From positions 1 through 64,000 of the forward strand of contig QHYZ01000074.1 in NCBI GenBank assembly GCA_003225295.1: a DNA stretch of 64,000 nt. Reading direction: 5' to 3'. This document shows, piece after piece, positions 52,206 through 63,500 of this stretch. A program made the position numbers and the translations under genes. Numbering within the stretch: the first letter of the stretch is position 1; each line of letters opens with the position of its first letter. The notes beneath the pieces were generated by a model that worked only from the letters and a program-made list of their open reading frames with translations, was not told the DNA's origin and searched no databases. Source of the DNA: Acidobacteriota bacterium. GTDB taxonomy: Bacteria > Acidobacteriota > Terriglobia > Acidiferrales > UBA7541.

Positions 52206-55200
52206 TGTTTGGTAAAGTCCTGATCGCCAATCGCGGCGCGATTGCATGCCGCATTATTCGAACACTTCGTAAGATGGGAGTCTGCTCGGTTGCCGTGTAT
52301 TCCGAAGCTGACCGCCACTCGATTCATGTGGATCAGGCCGACGAAGCGGTTTGCATCGGTCCGCCAAAGCCCTCGCATAGCTATCTCTCTATACCGGTCT
52401 TGCTTGAGGCTGCGCGCAAAGCACAAGCAGACGCTGTTCATCCTGGATACGGTTTTTTGAGCGAGAATGCGGGCTTCGCAGAGGCTTGCGCGGCGGACGG
52501 AGTTGTGTTCATTGGGCCGACTCCGCAACAGATGCGCGACTTTGGTTTGAAACATGTGGCGCGTAGGATTGCCGCCGAGAACAACGTGCCGCTCCTGCCG
52601 GGCAGCGAACTGCTCGAAGACGTACCAACCGCGATCGAAGCCGCCGAACGCATCGGTTACCCGGTGATGCTGAAGAGTACCGCTGGAGGCGGTGGGATCG
52701 GGATCCGTTTGTGCCGTTGTGGTGAGGAATTGCGCCAGGCGTTTGACGCGGTCGCGCACCTTAGCCAATCGCATTTTGGAAGCGGAGACGTGTACCTGGA
52801 GAGATTCGTCTCGCAAGCCCGACACCTCGAGGTGCAGGTCTTCGGGGACGGCCGCGGCTCGGTGGCCGCCCTGGGAGAGCGCGATTGCTCCGTGCAGCGG
52901 CGAAACCAGAAGGTTATTGAGGAAACGCCCGCACCCGGTTTGGGGAGCGCGGTCAGGGAACAACTTATCGGCGCGGCGGTGCGATTGGCGAAGGCGGTGA
53001 AATACCAGTCTGCGGGAACGGTGGAGTTTGTCTACGATATGGAGAGCGGCGATTTCTATTTCCTAGAGGTTAACACTCGCCTGCAAGTCGAGCATGGCGT
53101 CACGGAGGAAGTGACAGGTGTGGACCTAGTTGAGTGGATGGTCAGGCAGGCGGCGGGGCAAGAGCTCGCGCTTGAGGAATTCACGACTCGCCGCTTTGGA
53201 TGCTCCATCGAGGCGCGCGTGTACGCGGAAGACGCAGCAAAGAATTTCCAACCGAGCGTGGGGAGACTTTCGCACGTCAGCTGGCCTGAGAAAGTACGGG
53301 TGGAGACCTGGGTGGAAGCCGGGACTGAGGTGACGCCGTTCTACGATCCCATGCTGGCGAAAATAATCGTGCACGCGCCAAGCCGGGAGGCCGCATTTCA
53401 CAAGCTTCGCGTTGCCTTGCGTCAATCCGAGCTGTCGGGATTGGAGACGAACTTACCGTACTTGCGACAGATCTGCGAAGGTCCGGCTCTGGCTCGTGGA
53501 TGTGTCACTACTTCGTTCTTGCGCGATCTCGTTTATCTCCCCCTAACTATTGATGTGCTTGAGCCAGGCACGCAAACTACCATTCAGGATTTCCCCGGCC
53601 GGCTCGGTTATTGGCATGTTGGAGTTCCTCCCTCGGGTCCAATGGATTCGCTGGCATTTCGCTTTGCCAACCGTCTGGTGGGTAATGCACGTGACGCTGC
53701 CGGGTTAGAAATCACACTGACGGGGCCGACCTTGCGTTTTTCCTGCGACGCGACGGTGGCGCTGACGGGCGCGGATTTCGGTGCGCGGTTAGACGACCGA
53801 CCGATTCCACTATGGCAGGCCGTATTCGTTCGTCGAGGCTCGGTGCTCGAATTGGGAGCAGCAAAGGGCACAGGTACACGGGCTTACCTTGCGGTCGCGG
53901 GAGGCATTGAAGCTCCGCTGTATCTTGGCAGCCGCTCGACCTTTATTCTCGGTAAATTCGGAGGTCAATCTGGCCGCACCCTTCGGGCGGGAGATGTTCT
54001 ACACATAGGCAATGCTGCGAGCAGTTCGGGAGAAGCCGCCAAATTGCCGGAACAGCTGATCCCGCGATATGAAAATGAGTGGGAGATTGGCGCCCTCTAC
54101 GGCCCGCACGGCGCACCGGACTTCTTCACTCCCGAGGACATCGACACATTCTTTTCTACTGCGTGGAGGGTACATTATAACTCCGACCGCACAGGGGTGC
54201 GACTCATCGGTCCGAAGCCGCAATGGGCGCGTAGGGATGGAGGAGAAGCCGGCTTGCATCCCTCCAACATTCACGACAACGCGTATGCAGTGGGGACCAT
54301 CGACTTTACCGGCGATATGCCGGTGATCCTGGGTCAGGATGGTCCGAGCCTGGGAGGCTTCGTGTGTCCGGCGACCATCGCCGACGCCGAGCTTTGGAAG
54401 ATAGGGCAACTGAAGGCTGACGACGTGGTGCAGTTTCGCGCACTCTCGCTGGACCAGGCTTTAGAGTTGAGCCGCGCACAGCAAGTAAACCTCGAAACGC
54501 TTGCCGGAGAGGTGCCCGCACTGCCAACCACCATTTCTCGTGAGAGTCCCGTCTTGCGGCGATTCGAATCGAACGGTGCGCCGGCAGTGGTCTATAGAGC
54601 TGACGGCGACCGGTGCTTGCTCGTGGAGTACGGACCGAATGTGCTGGATCTGAATCTGCGCCTCCGCGTCCACACTCTGGAACAACAATTACGCGAACTA
54701 AAACTTCCGGGGATCATCGATATCACGCCGGGGGTTCGTTCACTGCACGTGCATTACGATTCGCGCCTTGGTCGCGAAGGTCTGCTCGAAGCTCTGGACG
54801 ATTGCGATCGCCGCATTCCAGACCTGGACGACATTGCAGTGAATTCGCGCGTGGTTCATCTGCCGCTGTCCTGGGACGATCCGGCTACCCAGCTGGCCAT
54901 CCGCAAGTACATGCAGGGCGTGCGGCCGGACGCGCCCTGGTGTCCCAGCAATATCGAGTTTATTCGCCGCATCAACGGCCTCGATTCGATCGATAAGGTG
55001 CGCCGCATCGTGTTCGGCGCCAGCTACCTGGTGCTTGGACTGGGCGACGTCTATCTGGGAGCGCCGGTAGCCACGCCGCTTGATCCGCGCCATCGTCTGG
55101 TTACCACGAAATACAATCCGGCGCGGACCTGGACGCCTGAGAATGCCGTGGGAATTGGCGGCGCTTACCTGTGCGTGTACGGCATGGAAGGGCCGGGCGG

Positions 55201-55807
55201 CTACCAATTCGTCGGCCGCACCGTGCAGATGTGGAACACTTTTCGATCTACCGCAGAGTTTGCGCCGGGGACGCCCTGGTTATTGCGTTTCTTCGATCAA
55301 GTTCGGTTTTTCCCGGCGAGCGCGGAGGAGTTGGTGGACATTCGCGACGAATTCCCTCGCGGACGCTATTCGCTACCCATCGAGGAATCGCAATTTCGCA
55401 TGCGCGAATACCGCGCGTTTTTGAAATCGATCGAGGCGGATACCGGCACATTCAAAGCATGCCAGCAAAGAGCATTTGAGGCCGAACGAGAGCGATGGGG
55501 TGCCGCTGGGCTGGTCGAAGTCGTCGGGCCGCCGGATCAGCTCAGAGTTTCACCTAGCGATTTGCAAACTCCTGAGGGCTGCAGGCCCGTGCGTTCTCCG
55601 ATTGGCGCAAGTGTCTGGACGATTGGGGTAGAAGCTGGTCAGAGGGTGGAAGCCGGGCAGAAATTGCTTGTGCTCGAAGCGATGAAAACGGAGATTGTGG
55701 TAGTGGCGCCGAGCGCAGGTACCGTTGAAAGACTGCACTGCGCGCAAGGTTCGTTGGTCTCCTCGGGGCAGATATTATTGGCATTTCGCCCGGAGGCAGC
55801 CGTATGA
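52205..55807 (+). CDS. Biotin-dependent urea/guanidine carboxylase
   Basis: A 1200-residue multidomain enzyme. Residues 1-450 are biotin carboxylase ([27 protein letters not shown] and EVNTRLQVEHGVTE); then KipA/AHS2-like (GVPPSGPMDSLAFRFANRLV) and KipI/AHS1-like carboxyltransferase parts; the C-terminus is a biotin carrier domain with EAMKTE, biotinylated Lys1161. ATP, bicarbonate and the amine substrate give allophanate (from urea) or carboxyguanidine (from guanidine). The linked DUF1989 pair favours guanidine; the key substrate-discriminating residue should be checked against solved structures. BirA encoded at 3973 could modify it. Confidence 0.88.
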   Translation: MFGKVLIANRGAIACRIIRTLRKMGVCSVAVYSEADRHSIHVDQADEAVCIGPPKPSHSYLSIPVLLEAARKAQADAVHPGYGFLSENAGFAEACAADGVVFIGPTPQQMRDFGLKHVARRIAAENNVPLLPGSELLEDVPTAIEAAERIGYPVMLKSTAGGGGIGIRLCRCGEELRQAFDAVAHLSQSHFGSGDVYLERFVSQARHLEVQVFGDGRGSVAALGERDCSVQRRNQKVIEETPAPGLGSAVREQLIGAAVRLAKAVKYQSAGTVEFVYDMESGDFYFLEVNTRLQVEHGVTEEVTGVDLVEWMVRQAAGQELALEEFTTRRFGCSIEARVYAEDAAKNFQPSVGRLSHVSWPEKVRVETWVEAGTEVTPFYDPMLAKIIVHAPSREAAFHKLRVALRQSELSGLETNLPYLRQICEGPALARGCVTTSFLRDLVYLPLTIDVLEPGTQTTIQDFPGRLGYWHVGVPPSGPMDSLAFRFANRLVGNARDAAGLEITLTGPTLRFSCDATVALTGADFGARLDDRPIPLWQAVFVRRGSVLELGAAKGTGTRAYLAVAGGIEAPLYLGSRSTFILGKFGGQSGRTLRAGDVLHIGNAASSSGEAAKLPEQLIPRYENEWEIGALYGPHGAPDFFTPEDIDTFFSTAWRVHYNSDRTGVRLIGPKPQWARRDGGEAGLHPSNIHDNAYAVGTIDFTGDMPVILGQDGPSLGGFVCPATIADAELWKIGQLKADDVVQFRALSLDQALELSRAQQVNLETLAGEVPALPTTISRESPVLRRFESNGAPAVVYRADGDRCLLVEYGPNVLDLNLRLRVHTLEQQLRELKLPGIIDITPGVRSLHVHYDSRLGREGLLEALDDCDRRIPDLDDIAVNSRVVHLPLSWDDPATQLAIRKYMQGVRPDAPWCPSNIEFIRRINGLDSIDKVRRIVFGASYLVLGLGDVYLGAPVATPLDPRHRLVTTKYNPARTWTPENAVGIGGAYLCVYGMEGPGGYQFVGRTVQMWNTFRSTAEFAPGTPWLLRFFDQVRFFPASAEELVDIRDEFPRGRYSLPIEESQFRMREYRAFLKSIEADTGTFKACQQRAFEAERERWGAAGLVEVVGPPDQLRVSPSDLQTPEGCRPVRSPIGASVWTIGVEAGQRVEAGQKLLVLEAMKTEIVVVAPSAGTVERLHCAQGSLVSSGQILLAFRPEAAV

Positions 55808-57507
55808 AGATCTCCAAAAGCGTCTCGGCGATATACGACCGTTTGGAAGCACAGCCGCTCAACCCGATTTGGATCTCTTTAGTGCCGCGCAAAAGTGCTC
55901 TGGAGCGGGCACATATCATTGAAAACTCTTCGCCAACGACTCTTGCCGGAATGACCTTCGCAGTCAAAGACAACATCGATGTTGCCGGTATGTCGACGAC
56001 CGCCGGCTGTCCGACCTATGCCTACACCCCAGCTTCAAGCGCGACGGTGGTAAAGCGACTGGAGGAAGCCGGTGCAATCTTGATCGGCAAGACCAACATG
56101 GACCAATTCGCTACAGGATTGGTGGGCACGCGCTCGCCGTTCGGAGCCTGCTCAAGCGTGTTCGACGAACGATTTATCTCTGGAGGATCAAGCTCCGGTT
56201 CGGCGATCGCTGTGGCGAAAGGCCATGTTACTTTCGCGCTCGGCACAGACACGGCAGGTTCGGGCCGTGTGCCTGCCGCATTCAACAATTTGATCGGCCT
56301 GAAACCGACCCGCGGGCTGCTGAGCACGGCAGGCGTGGTTCCAGCTTGCCGCACGCTCGATTGCGTCTCCATCTTTGCAACTACCTGCCGGGACGCGCAT
56401 AGAGTCTGGAGCGCCGCCAAGGGCTTAGATGCCGCCGATCCATTTTCACGCGAACCTCGCACTAGCGAAGATGCCGCGCCGTGGTTGAACGCCCCTTTCC
56501 GGTTCGGTGTGCCCCGATCTGAACAACTCGAGTTTTTCGGCGATGAAGAAGCCCGGGCCCTGTACGCGGAAGCGGTGCGGAAACTCGAGCAGGTGGGCGG
56601 CGAAAGGGTGCAGATTGATTTTTCGGTATTTCGCGGCGCGGCCGAATTACTTTACGAAGGACCGTGGGTAGCTGAGCGCCTCGCGGCGATCCAATCCTTC
56701 ATGCAGAATCACTCCGATGAGATGAACCCGGTCGTGCGAGGCATTATCGCTGGCGGAAGGAGCTTTACGGCGGTCGATGCGTTCCAGGCCGAGTACCGCC
56801 TGCTGGAGTTGCGCCGCTCCGCCGTCAGAGAGTGGACCGCAATGGACGTCCTTGTTCTGCCTACCACTGGAACTATCTACACTCACGAGCAAGTGGCTGC
56901 AAACCCAGTGAAGATGAACACGAATCTCGGCTACTACACGAATTTCGTGAACCTCATGGACCTTACGGCGGTCGCAGCTCCGGCCGGCTTTCGTTCGAAC
57001 GGCCTGCCATTTGGAATTTCGTTGATAGGACTGGCTTTTTCCGACGAAGGTCTTCTCTCACTCGCGCATCGCTATCTCGGCGCGCAGACTCCCCTGCTCG
57101 AGAGAACTCCCGGCTGCATGGATCTAGCCGTCGTTGGCGCGCATCTCAGCGGCCAACCGCTCAATTGCAAATTAACCCAGCGCGGCGCGCGCCTGAAAAA
57201 GACCTGCCGCACTGCACCTGGTTACCGGCTCTATGCGCTGGCAGGTACAAAGCCACCCAAGCCGGGCCTAGTGCGCGATGACCAATTCCAGGGACCGGGG
57301 ATTGAAGTGGAAGTTTGGACGATACCGGAAGACAAGTTCGGCAGTTTTGCGGCGGAAGTCCCCGCGCCGCTCGGCCTCGGCAACCTCTCGCTGGATTCCG
57401 GCGAATTGGTCATAGGCTTTAGCTGCGAGTCTTATGCACTTGCCAGCGCCACTGAAATCACGCAGTTCGGGGGCTGGCGCGCCTACCTAGCATCATCGAA
57501 AATGTGA
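55804..57507 (+). CDS. atzF: Allophanate hydrolase
   Basis: Hydrolyses allophanate to two ammonia and CO2, completing the cluster's nitrogen release. The 567-residue protein has the amidase-signature core: FAVKDNIDVAG (catalytic Lys), ISGGSSSGSAIAVA and GTDTAGSGRVPAAF (cis-Ser and Ser nucleophile), and a C-terminal allophanate-hydrolase domain (about 440-567) found in AtzF but not in simple amidases. It overlaps the carboxylase gene by 4 bases. A gap of 111 bases separates it from the transporter genes. Confidence 0.92.
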   Translation: MKISKSVSAIYDRLEAQPLNPIWISLVPRKSALERAHIIENSSPTTLAGMTFAVKDNIDVAGMSTTAGCPTYAYTPASSATVVKRLEEAGAILIGKTNMDQFATGLVGTRSPFGACSSVFDERFISGGSSSGSAIAVAKGHVTFALGTDTAGSGRVPAAFNNLIGLKPTRGLLSTAGVVPACRTLDCVSIFATTCRDAHRVWSAAKGLDAADPFSREPRTSEDAAPWLNAPFRFGVPRSEQLEFFGDEEARALYAEAVRKLEQVGGERVQIDFSVFRGAAELLYEGPWVAERLAAIQSFMQNHSDEMNPVVRGIIAGGRSFTAVDAFQAEYRLLELRRSAVREWTAMDVLVLPTTGTIYTHEQVAANPVKMNTNLGYYTNFVNLMDLTAVAAPAGFRSNGLPFGISLIGLAFSDEGLLSLAHRYLGAQTPLLERTPGCMDLAVVGAHLSGQPLNCKLTQRGARLKKTCRTAPGYRLYALAGTKPPKPGLVRDDQFQGPGIEVEVWTIPEDKFGSFAAEVPAPLGLGNLSLDSGELVIGFSCESYALASATEITQFGGWRAYLASSKM

Positions 57508-57618
57508 ATCCCACCGATAGAAATAATGACTGAGGGTATAGCCGCGCCGTAGGACTAGAATTCCTCAGCATATGACGACCTTCATTCCCTGCGCGGAATA
57601 CGCGTCGCGGACGATTAA

Positions 57619-58680
57619 ATGACAGCGCGTTTTGTCTGTCTCTTCTTGCTGCTTACGACTTCGGCTGCCGCTCAGAAGCCGGCGTTCACGGTTGGGTGGT
57701 CCATCTACGCAGGATGGACGCCTTACCACTACCTGGTAAAGTCCGGAATCCTAAAGAAATGGGCGGACAAATACGGCGTCACAATCAAAGTTCAGCGGTT
57801 CGATTATGCACCGTCGCTCGATGCTTTCGTCGCTCGCAACATCGATGCCTGCGCCATGACCAACATGGAGGCATTGGATATGCCTGCCGCCTCCGGCGTC
57901 CCCACCACGGTGCTGATCATCGGAGACTATTCGAATGGGAATGACGCGCTGCTGGTGAGAAATGGCCTGCAGATCAAAGACCTCGCCGGTAAAAAGTTGC
58001 TGCTGGTGGAGAAAACGGTCTCGGAGTACCTGTTAGACCGCGCCTTTACTTTGAATGGGCAGACCGGTGAGATCAAGCAGGTGCGGAAAATCAACACTTC
58101 GGATTCGGATATTCAGTCGGCATTCATCAGCGATTCCAGCGCTTCTGCCGTGGTCACCTGGAAACCGATGCTTTCGCAGTTGTTGAAGCAGAAGGGCGTG
58201 ACGTCGTTGTTCAATTCCTCGCAAATACCGGGCGAGATTCTCGACCTCACCGTAGTGCGCACAGACGTGCTGGAGCGTGCAGACGGCTCCGGGCAGAAAT
58301 TCGCGAAAGCTCTTGCCGGCGCCTGGTACGAGATGATGGGACTGATGTCGCCGCAAGGCGCCGCGGCAGACAGCGTGCTGACGGCCGTCGCTGAAGGATC
58401 GGCAGATTCCCTAGCCTCGTACAAGGAGCAACTCAGTACAACTCGGATGTTCTACGAACCCAAGTCCGCGGCGGAATTCGGCAGTTCGCCAGTACTCAAG
58501 CAGAAGATGGCGCTAGTGAGGCAATTCTGTTTTGACCACGGCCTCTTGGGTGAGAAGACCGGCACAGCGGACGACGTAGCGATTCGCTATCCGGATGGTT
58601 CAATACAGGGAAAAACGGACCATGTCCGCTTGCGTTTCGAGAACCTCTATATGGAAATGGCAGCGCAAGGCAGACTTTGA
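57619..58680 (+). CDS. ABC transporter substrate-binding protein, NitT/TauT-like
   Basis: A 353-residue periplasmic binding protein with a signal peptide (FLLLTTSAAAQ). The mature start FTVGWSIYAGWTPYHYLVKSG and the SMBP motifs NMEALDMPAASGVPTT place it with nitrate/taurine/urea-type binding proteins that accompany DUF1989-carboxylase loci. Ligand probably guanidine, urea or a related small amidine; inferred from context only. The first of three transporter genes. Confidence 0.82.
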   Translation: MTARFVCLFLLLTTSAAAQKPAFTVGWSIYAGWTPYHYLVKSGILKKWADKYGVTIKVQRFDYAPSLDAFVARNIDACAMTNMEALDMPAASGVPTTVLIIGDYSNGNDALLVRNGLQIKDLAGKKLLLVEKTVSEYLLDRAFTLNGQTGEIKQVRKINTSDSDIQSAFISDSSASAVVTWKPMLSQLLKQKGVTSLFNSSQIPGEILDLTVVRTDVLERADGSGQKFAKALAGAWYEMMGLMSPQGAAADSVLTAVAEGSADSLASYKEQLSTTRMFYEPKSAAEFGSSPVLKQKMALVRQFCFDHGLLGEKTGTADDVAIRYPDGSIQGKTDHVRLRFENLYMEMAAQGRL

Positions 58681-58687
58681 AGAAAAA

Positions 58688-59548
58688 ATGGGCGGCAGAT
58701 TCCAACTCGTCCATGCCAAGCCCAGCCGGACGGCGGCGATCCTGCTCTCGTGGTTCTTGTTTGTGCTGGGAATCGGGCTCTACGTTCACGCCGCGCACAA
58801 GCGGCATCAGGAGAACGCCGAGGACCGTGTGGTGCCCACCATCCCGCACATGCTTCACAGCACCTACGAAGCGGCGTTCAGACCGGCGGAAGACGACGAA
58901 CCGACGATGGGGGAAAACGCGAACATGCCGCAACGCTTCTTGGCCAGCATGCTATGGAAGGACACCAAAGCTAGCGCGCGGCGTTTTTTCTACAGCCTGC
59001 TGCTGCTTATTCCGGCCATCTTCCTCGGGCTACACATGGGCCTGTTTCCGTACGTGGGGGTCTTTTTCTCGCGCTTCGTGCTCTTTTTCGATAAGATCAT
59101 TGCGCTTTCTCTATTACCGATTCTGTTCATCGCGGTCGGCATCGATGAGCTCTCCAAAATCATGCTGATCGTCATCGGCGTGACTCCAACAATTATTCTG
59201 GACACTTTTAACCTGACGCGCAGTGTGCCCCAAGAGCAGGTGGTGAAGGCGTTCACGCTTGGGGCAGGAGATTTCGACGTGGCCTATCGCGTCGTCTTGC
59301 GGCAGATTGCGCCGCGCGTGCTGAATAGCATCAGGCTTAATTTGAAGGCCGTCATGTTGTTCCTCTTTGCAGGAGAAATGATCGCCTCGACAGACGGGCT
59401 GGCCTACCGCATCGCACTGCTGCGCCGGCACATGGGAATGGACGTGATTATTCCTTACGTACTGTGGGTGGCCTTGTTGCTTTTCCTGGTAGACATGACG
59501 ATGCGGCTCATCAACCGCAAGCTCCACCCCTGGTTCCGAGAGGCATAG
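58688..59548 (+). CDS. ABC transporter permease, NitT/TauT-like
   Basis: A 286-residue inner-membrane permease with about six helices and the EAA-like loop ACQQVVKAFTLGAGDFDVAYRV (visible as VVKAFTLGAGDFDVAYR) that contacts the ATPase. An extra N-terminal helix and a soluble loop of about 60 residues (HMLHSTYEAAFRPAEDDEP) precede the transport core, unusual for the family. I chose the ATG at 58688, 8 bases after the binding-protein stop. Confidence 0.8.
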   Translation: MGGRFQLVHAKPSRTAAILLSWFLFVLGIGLYVHAAHKRHQENAEDRVVPTIPHMLHSTYEAAFRPAEDDEPTMGENANMPQRFLASMLWKDTKASARRFFYSLLLLIPAIFLGLHMGLFPYVGVFFSRFVLFFDKIIALSLLPILFIAVGIDELSKIMLIVIGVTPTIILDTFNLTRSVPQEQVVKAFTLGAGDFDVAYRVVLRQIAPRVLNSIRLNLKAVMLFLFAGEMIASTDGLAYRIALLRRHMGMDVIIPYVLWVALLLFLVDMTMRLINRKLHPWFREA

Positions 59549-59553
59549 CGGAT

Positions 59554-60420
59554 ATGGCTCTAATTCAGTTCGAAAAAGTTTCCGTGAGCTATGGTGCACC
59601 GTCGCACCCGGTGCTGAGCAGCATCGATCTGAGCATCGAAGAGGGTGAATTTGTTTGCCTGCTGGGCCAGACCGGTTGCGGAAAATCGACCTTGTTGCGG
59701 CTCGTGCTTGGTTCGGAACAACCCTGCGAGGGCCGCGTCCTGATCGATGGAACCGAACACGACCAGCCAGATCCCATCTGCGGCTATGTACCGCAAAAGT
59801 ATTCTCTCTTCCCAGACAAAACCGTGATGGGCAACATCACTTTTGGGCCGGAGGTCAGTGAATTCAACCTGTTAACCCGCCTGACTCCGCGCTATTTCCG
59901 CCAGCGCCGAGAATTCCGCCAGCAGGCTATGCAGTATATCCGCCGAATCGGTTTGCAAGACGCGGATGCCGGCAAATATCCGGACCAGCTTTCGGGTGGG
60001 ATGCAGCAGCGCGTCGCTATTGCGCAGGCCCTGGTCAATCGGCCAAGGATCTTGCTTTTGGACGAAGCCTTCAGCGCCCTTGACCCAGGTACGCGCAGAG
60101 ATATGCAAGTTTTGATTCGCCAGTTGTGGCAGGGCACAGGGGTGACATTAGTGTTTGTAACTCACAACACCCAGGAAGCTCTTCAGCTCGGAACTCGAGT
60201 CATCGTGCTGGCCCGGGAAACGCCGAACCACGGTTCGCGTGTTGTCTTGGACCTCGCCGTTTCGAGTTCTTGTGCCGCAGACGAGTTTTCCCGGCTCGTG
60301 GCTCGGCTGGACAGCGCTGCCGGCAGCACGCGCGAGTCCGAGGAACTCACCCCGACTATCGGGGGTGCCACTCCGCACGACCTAGCTGCCGCCCAGGATC
60401 TTCTGCCGAATGAGATTTAG
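59554..60420 (+). CDS. ABC transporter ATP-binding protein
   Basis: A 288-residue NitT/TauT-type ATPase with Walker A GQTGCGKST (about 40-48), signature LSGGMQQR, Walker B ILLLDEAFSALD and the H-loop FVTHNTQEAL. ATG at 59554, 6 bases after the permease stop. It is the last gene of the nitrogen cluster; 119 bases separate it from the converging TonB-dependent receptor. Confidence 0.92.
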   Translation: MALIQFEKVSVSYGAPSHPVLSSIDLSIEEGEFVCLLGQTGCGKSTLLRLVLGSEQPCEGRVLIDGTEHDQPDPICGYVPQKYSLFPDKTVMGNITFGPEVSEFNLLTRLTPRYFRQRREFRQQAMQYIRRIGLQDADAGKYPDQLSGGMQQRVAIAQALVNRPRILLLDEAFSALDPGTRRDMQVLIRQLWQGTGVTLVFVTHNTQEALQLGTRVIVLARETPNHGSRVVLDLAVSSSCAADEFSRLVARLDSAAGSTRESEELTPTIGGATPHDLAAAQDLLPNEI

Positions 60421-60539
60421 CTGCCGATGCTAGATGACCGTTGAAACCAACAATTTACGAAAAGATTTTCCGGAAGGCCCCTGGGATAGGCGTTGAAGCA
60501 AAGTGCTGCAACCGAATCGGGCAAGTTTCCAGGACGTGC

Positions 60540-63500
60540 TCAGAATTCGTAGCGTAGCGCGAACTGCATTACCCGCGGTTCCATTACGCCCTGGAATTCT
60601 CCAAAAGTGCCCGGCGAGGTTAAGCTCAGGCTGGGGTTCGTGAAATTGACATTATTGAATACATTGAAGGCTTCGGCACGGAAATGAATTCGCTGGCTTT
60701 CCCAAGGCAGCTTGAACACTTTTGTCACTCCCAGATCCGTGTTGAAAAAGGAGGGAAGGCGAACGGCGGCGCGTTTGCCGGTGTGGCCCGGTAGCTCGTC
60801 GGCGAAGGAGTTCGAGGTGCTGGTGCTCCCAAAAATGCTGGGGTTGCCGTTCTGATCGATGCGCACGCCCTGGTTGATGGGCCCAGTCACAATCGCGAGT
60901 GAGCTCAGCCAATAGTTGGCGTTGTACTCCAAGCCTCCCGCCACGGTGGTTGGCAAACCGGTGCGGAAGCGAGACAGCCCGGAAACCTGCCAGCCGCCAA
61001 CCATGAAGTCCAGCCAGCGCGAGGCGTCTCGCAAAAGAAGTTTCCCGCGCCCGACCGGCAGCTCGAATAGAGCATTACCAGAGATGTTGTGCCGCATGTC
61101 GAAATCCGACGAGCCGCGGAATTCCTTGGTGTTGTAAATATTTTGAATGGCGGCCCCTTGCTCCCCCGCTCCTGATTCAGCCGCCGAACCATCATCAACC
61201 GAGTGCGACCACGAGTAGTTGAAATCAAAGGAGAGTCCGCCGCTGAATCTCCTCCGCAAGGAAACGGTGAGGCCGTGGTAGGCGGCGGTGCCGGAATTCA
61301 TCCAAGTGGGCAGTGAGCTGCCCTGGATAGGAAAGAAGGTATAACATCCTGTGACCGTGAGACATTTCCCCGGGTGGTAGGAACTTGTCACGTTTCGATC
61401 GAGCGCATGCAAACAGTCAAGATAGCTGCCACCGTAATCCTGGTATACGCACATGAAATAGTTGGCTGAAGCGCTTCCAGGAACGTCGACATTCGCGAGA
61501 GTGGGCCATATGTCCTCGACAAATGGAAGCGTTGGCACCAAGCTCGGATTTGCCTTTACCTGGGCAGGGGTCAAACCAGAATCAAATAGCTTCCGCACGA
61601 TGCCGGCGTTTTGTTCCCAAGTGACTCCGGACTTGGGATCCTTGAAGTATTCGAGCGGTGTATAGACATCGCCTTCCATGAGCAGCCGGTGAGAGAGGCG
61701 ACCCGCATAACCGATCTCCAGAGTCATCTTGCCGGGAATTTCGCGCGCGAAGCTGGCGGTGAAAACGTAAGCGTACGGGGGCTTCAGATTTGGTGAAATG
61801 CCTTCGAAATCGCCGATGATGGCGGCAATGTCAGGAGGCTGATAGGGGAAGGTTTCCTGTGGAGGAGCGGGCAACGTGGGCGATGATCCGCCGTATCGCG
61901 GGCTGGTGCTGAAACTGTAGGAATCTGGGAAATTCGCCTTGTACGCGAGGCCGATCGAGCCGAATTGATCGTACTGCGTGATTAGGTCGCTACCGAATCG
62001 ATCGTACACCATGCTGGCACCGACTCGCAACGCTCCGCCTCTCCCGAACATCTTTGCAAGCCAGCCCCCGCGGCTCGAGGGAGAGTAGGCAAGTCCAAAG
62101 CGGGGTGCAAAATTTAGATTGGAAGGTTGCCACCAAGTCGGTTTGCCATTGACAGGGCCATCCAGAGTCCACTTCAGTCTGGCGTTCGGCAGCGCGTTCT
62201 GCGGCAGACCCTGGCTTTGTCCCGCATTGCGTTCCGCAAAATACTGATTGAGCGGGACAGTGGGCATCACCTGGTATCCGTTTGCTTCGTAAGGAGGCCT
62301 GAAGTTCTCCCACCGCAAACCAAAGCTCAAGGTCAACTCGCGCGAGACGCGGTACGTATCACCAACATAGAGGCCGTAATCTTGCTCGATAAACCTGCGG
62401 GCCTGCACCGTACCCTGCAACAAGGGAGTTCCATTTTTCGAAAACAGATCGGTATGAAAATCGTCGTTCACCAAACCGAGGATGGCGCCCATACCATTGG
62501 TTACTGAAACGGGATCTGCCAGCCCCACGTTTGGCCCGAAGCGCATCGGATTAGTGGACATGAAATTTGTGAGCGCACTGTCAATGTCTGCTCCGAGGCC
62601 GATTAATTCCGTTGCGCCGTACCCATAGCGAGCGAACGAATTGGCAAACGAGCGGGTGTTGTTGTGAATGAAGCGGGCGGAAAACCCTGCTGTGATGGTG
62701 TGCGCCCCTTTGGTCCAGGCGATGTCCTCATTGGGATTCAGGGTTGGCAGGCGCTGCGAGAGGGGACGCGCGTAGGGATTCTGGAGCGGGTCGAGACTGG
62801 TCTGAAACAGCACGGGACCGGCTACACCGGACAAGGCTTGACCAAATCGCGTGTAACTGAGATTCAGCACACTGACAAGGTTGGACCGCAAAATCGCTGT
62901 ATATTGCGCCGCAAAACCCTTGCTGTTGTCCCGAAGAGTGGACGCCGGCGCTTGCCCCGGGAACTGGGCGAGAATCTGGTCGTCGGTATTGTCAGCTAGG
63001 GTGCCACGCAGACTCACGGTATGCTTGCCCGCGCGGTCCAGATGAACATCGATCTTTCCGACGATGGCGTGATCGCTGCGATGACTCGGGGCATTGAACC
63101 GGAAACCACTGAAGTTTAGTCCGCCATCCTCACCAAAAGACGGAGCGTTGCCACTCGGATACTGGTTCAATATAGGAAGCATGCTGGTATTGACGCCTTT
63201 TCCGATGGGGTCCACCGCTTGAATGTCGCTCGCCGAGATGTCCTGCACAAAAATTTGGTCGTTCACTGGATCACAAACACCACCAGGACCTGTTGGATTG
63301 TTGCACATCCTGTACTTGAAGATTCCCTGGCGCAGCGAGTCGGATGGCACGGCCCGCACCTGGGCTACACCGCTGGCATCTTGGCGCTGCTCGTAGTTAA
63401 AGAAGTAAAAAGCCCGGTCGCGGACAATTTTGCCGCCCGTAGACGCACCGAACTGGTTGCGCACCAGCGGTTGCCTGGCAACACCAGCCTGATTGTTGAA

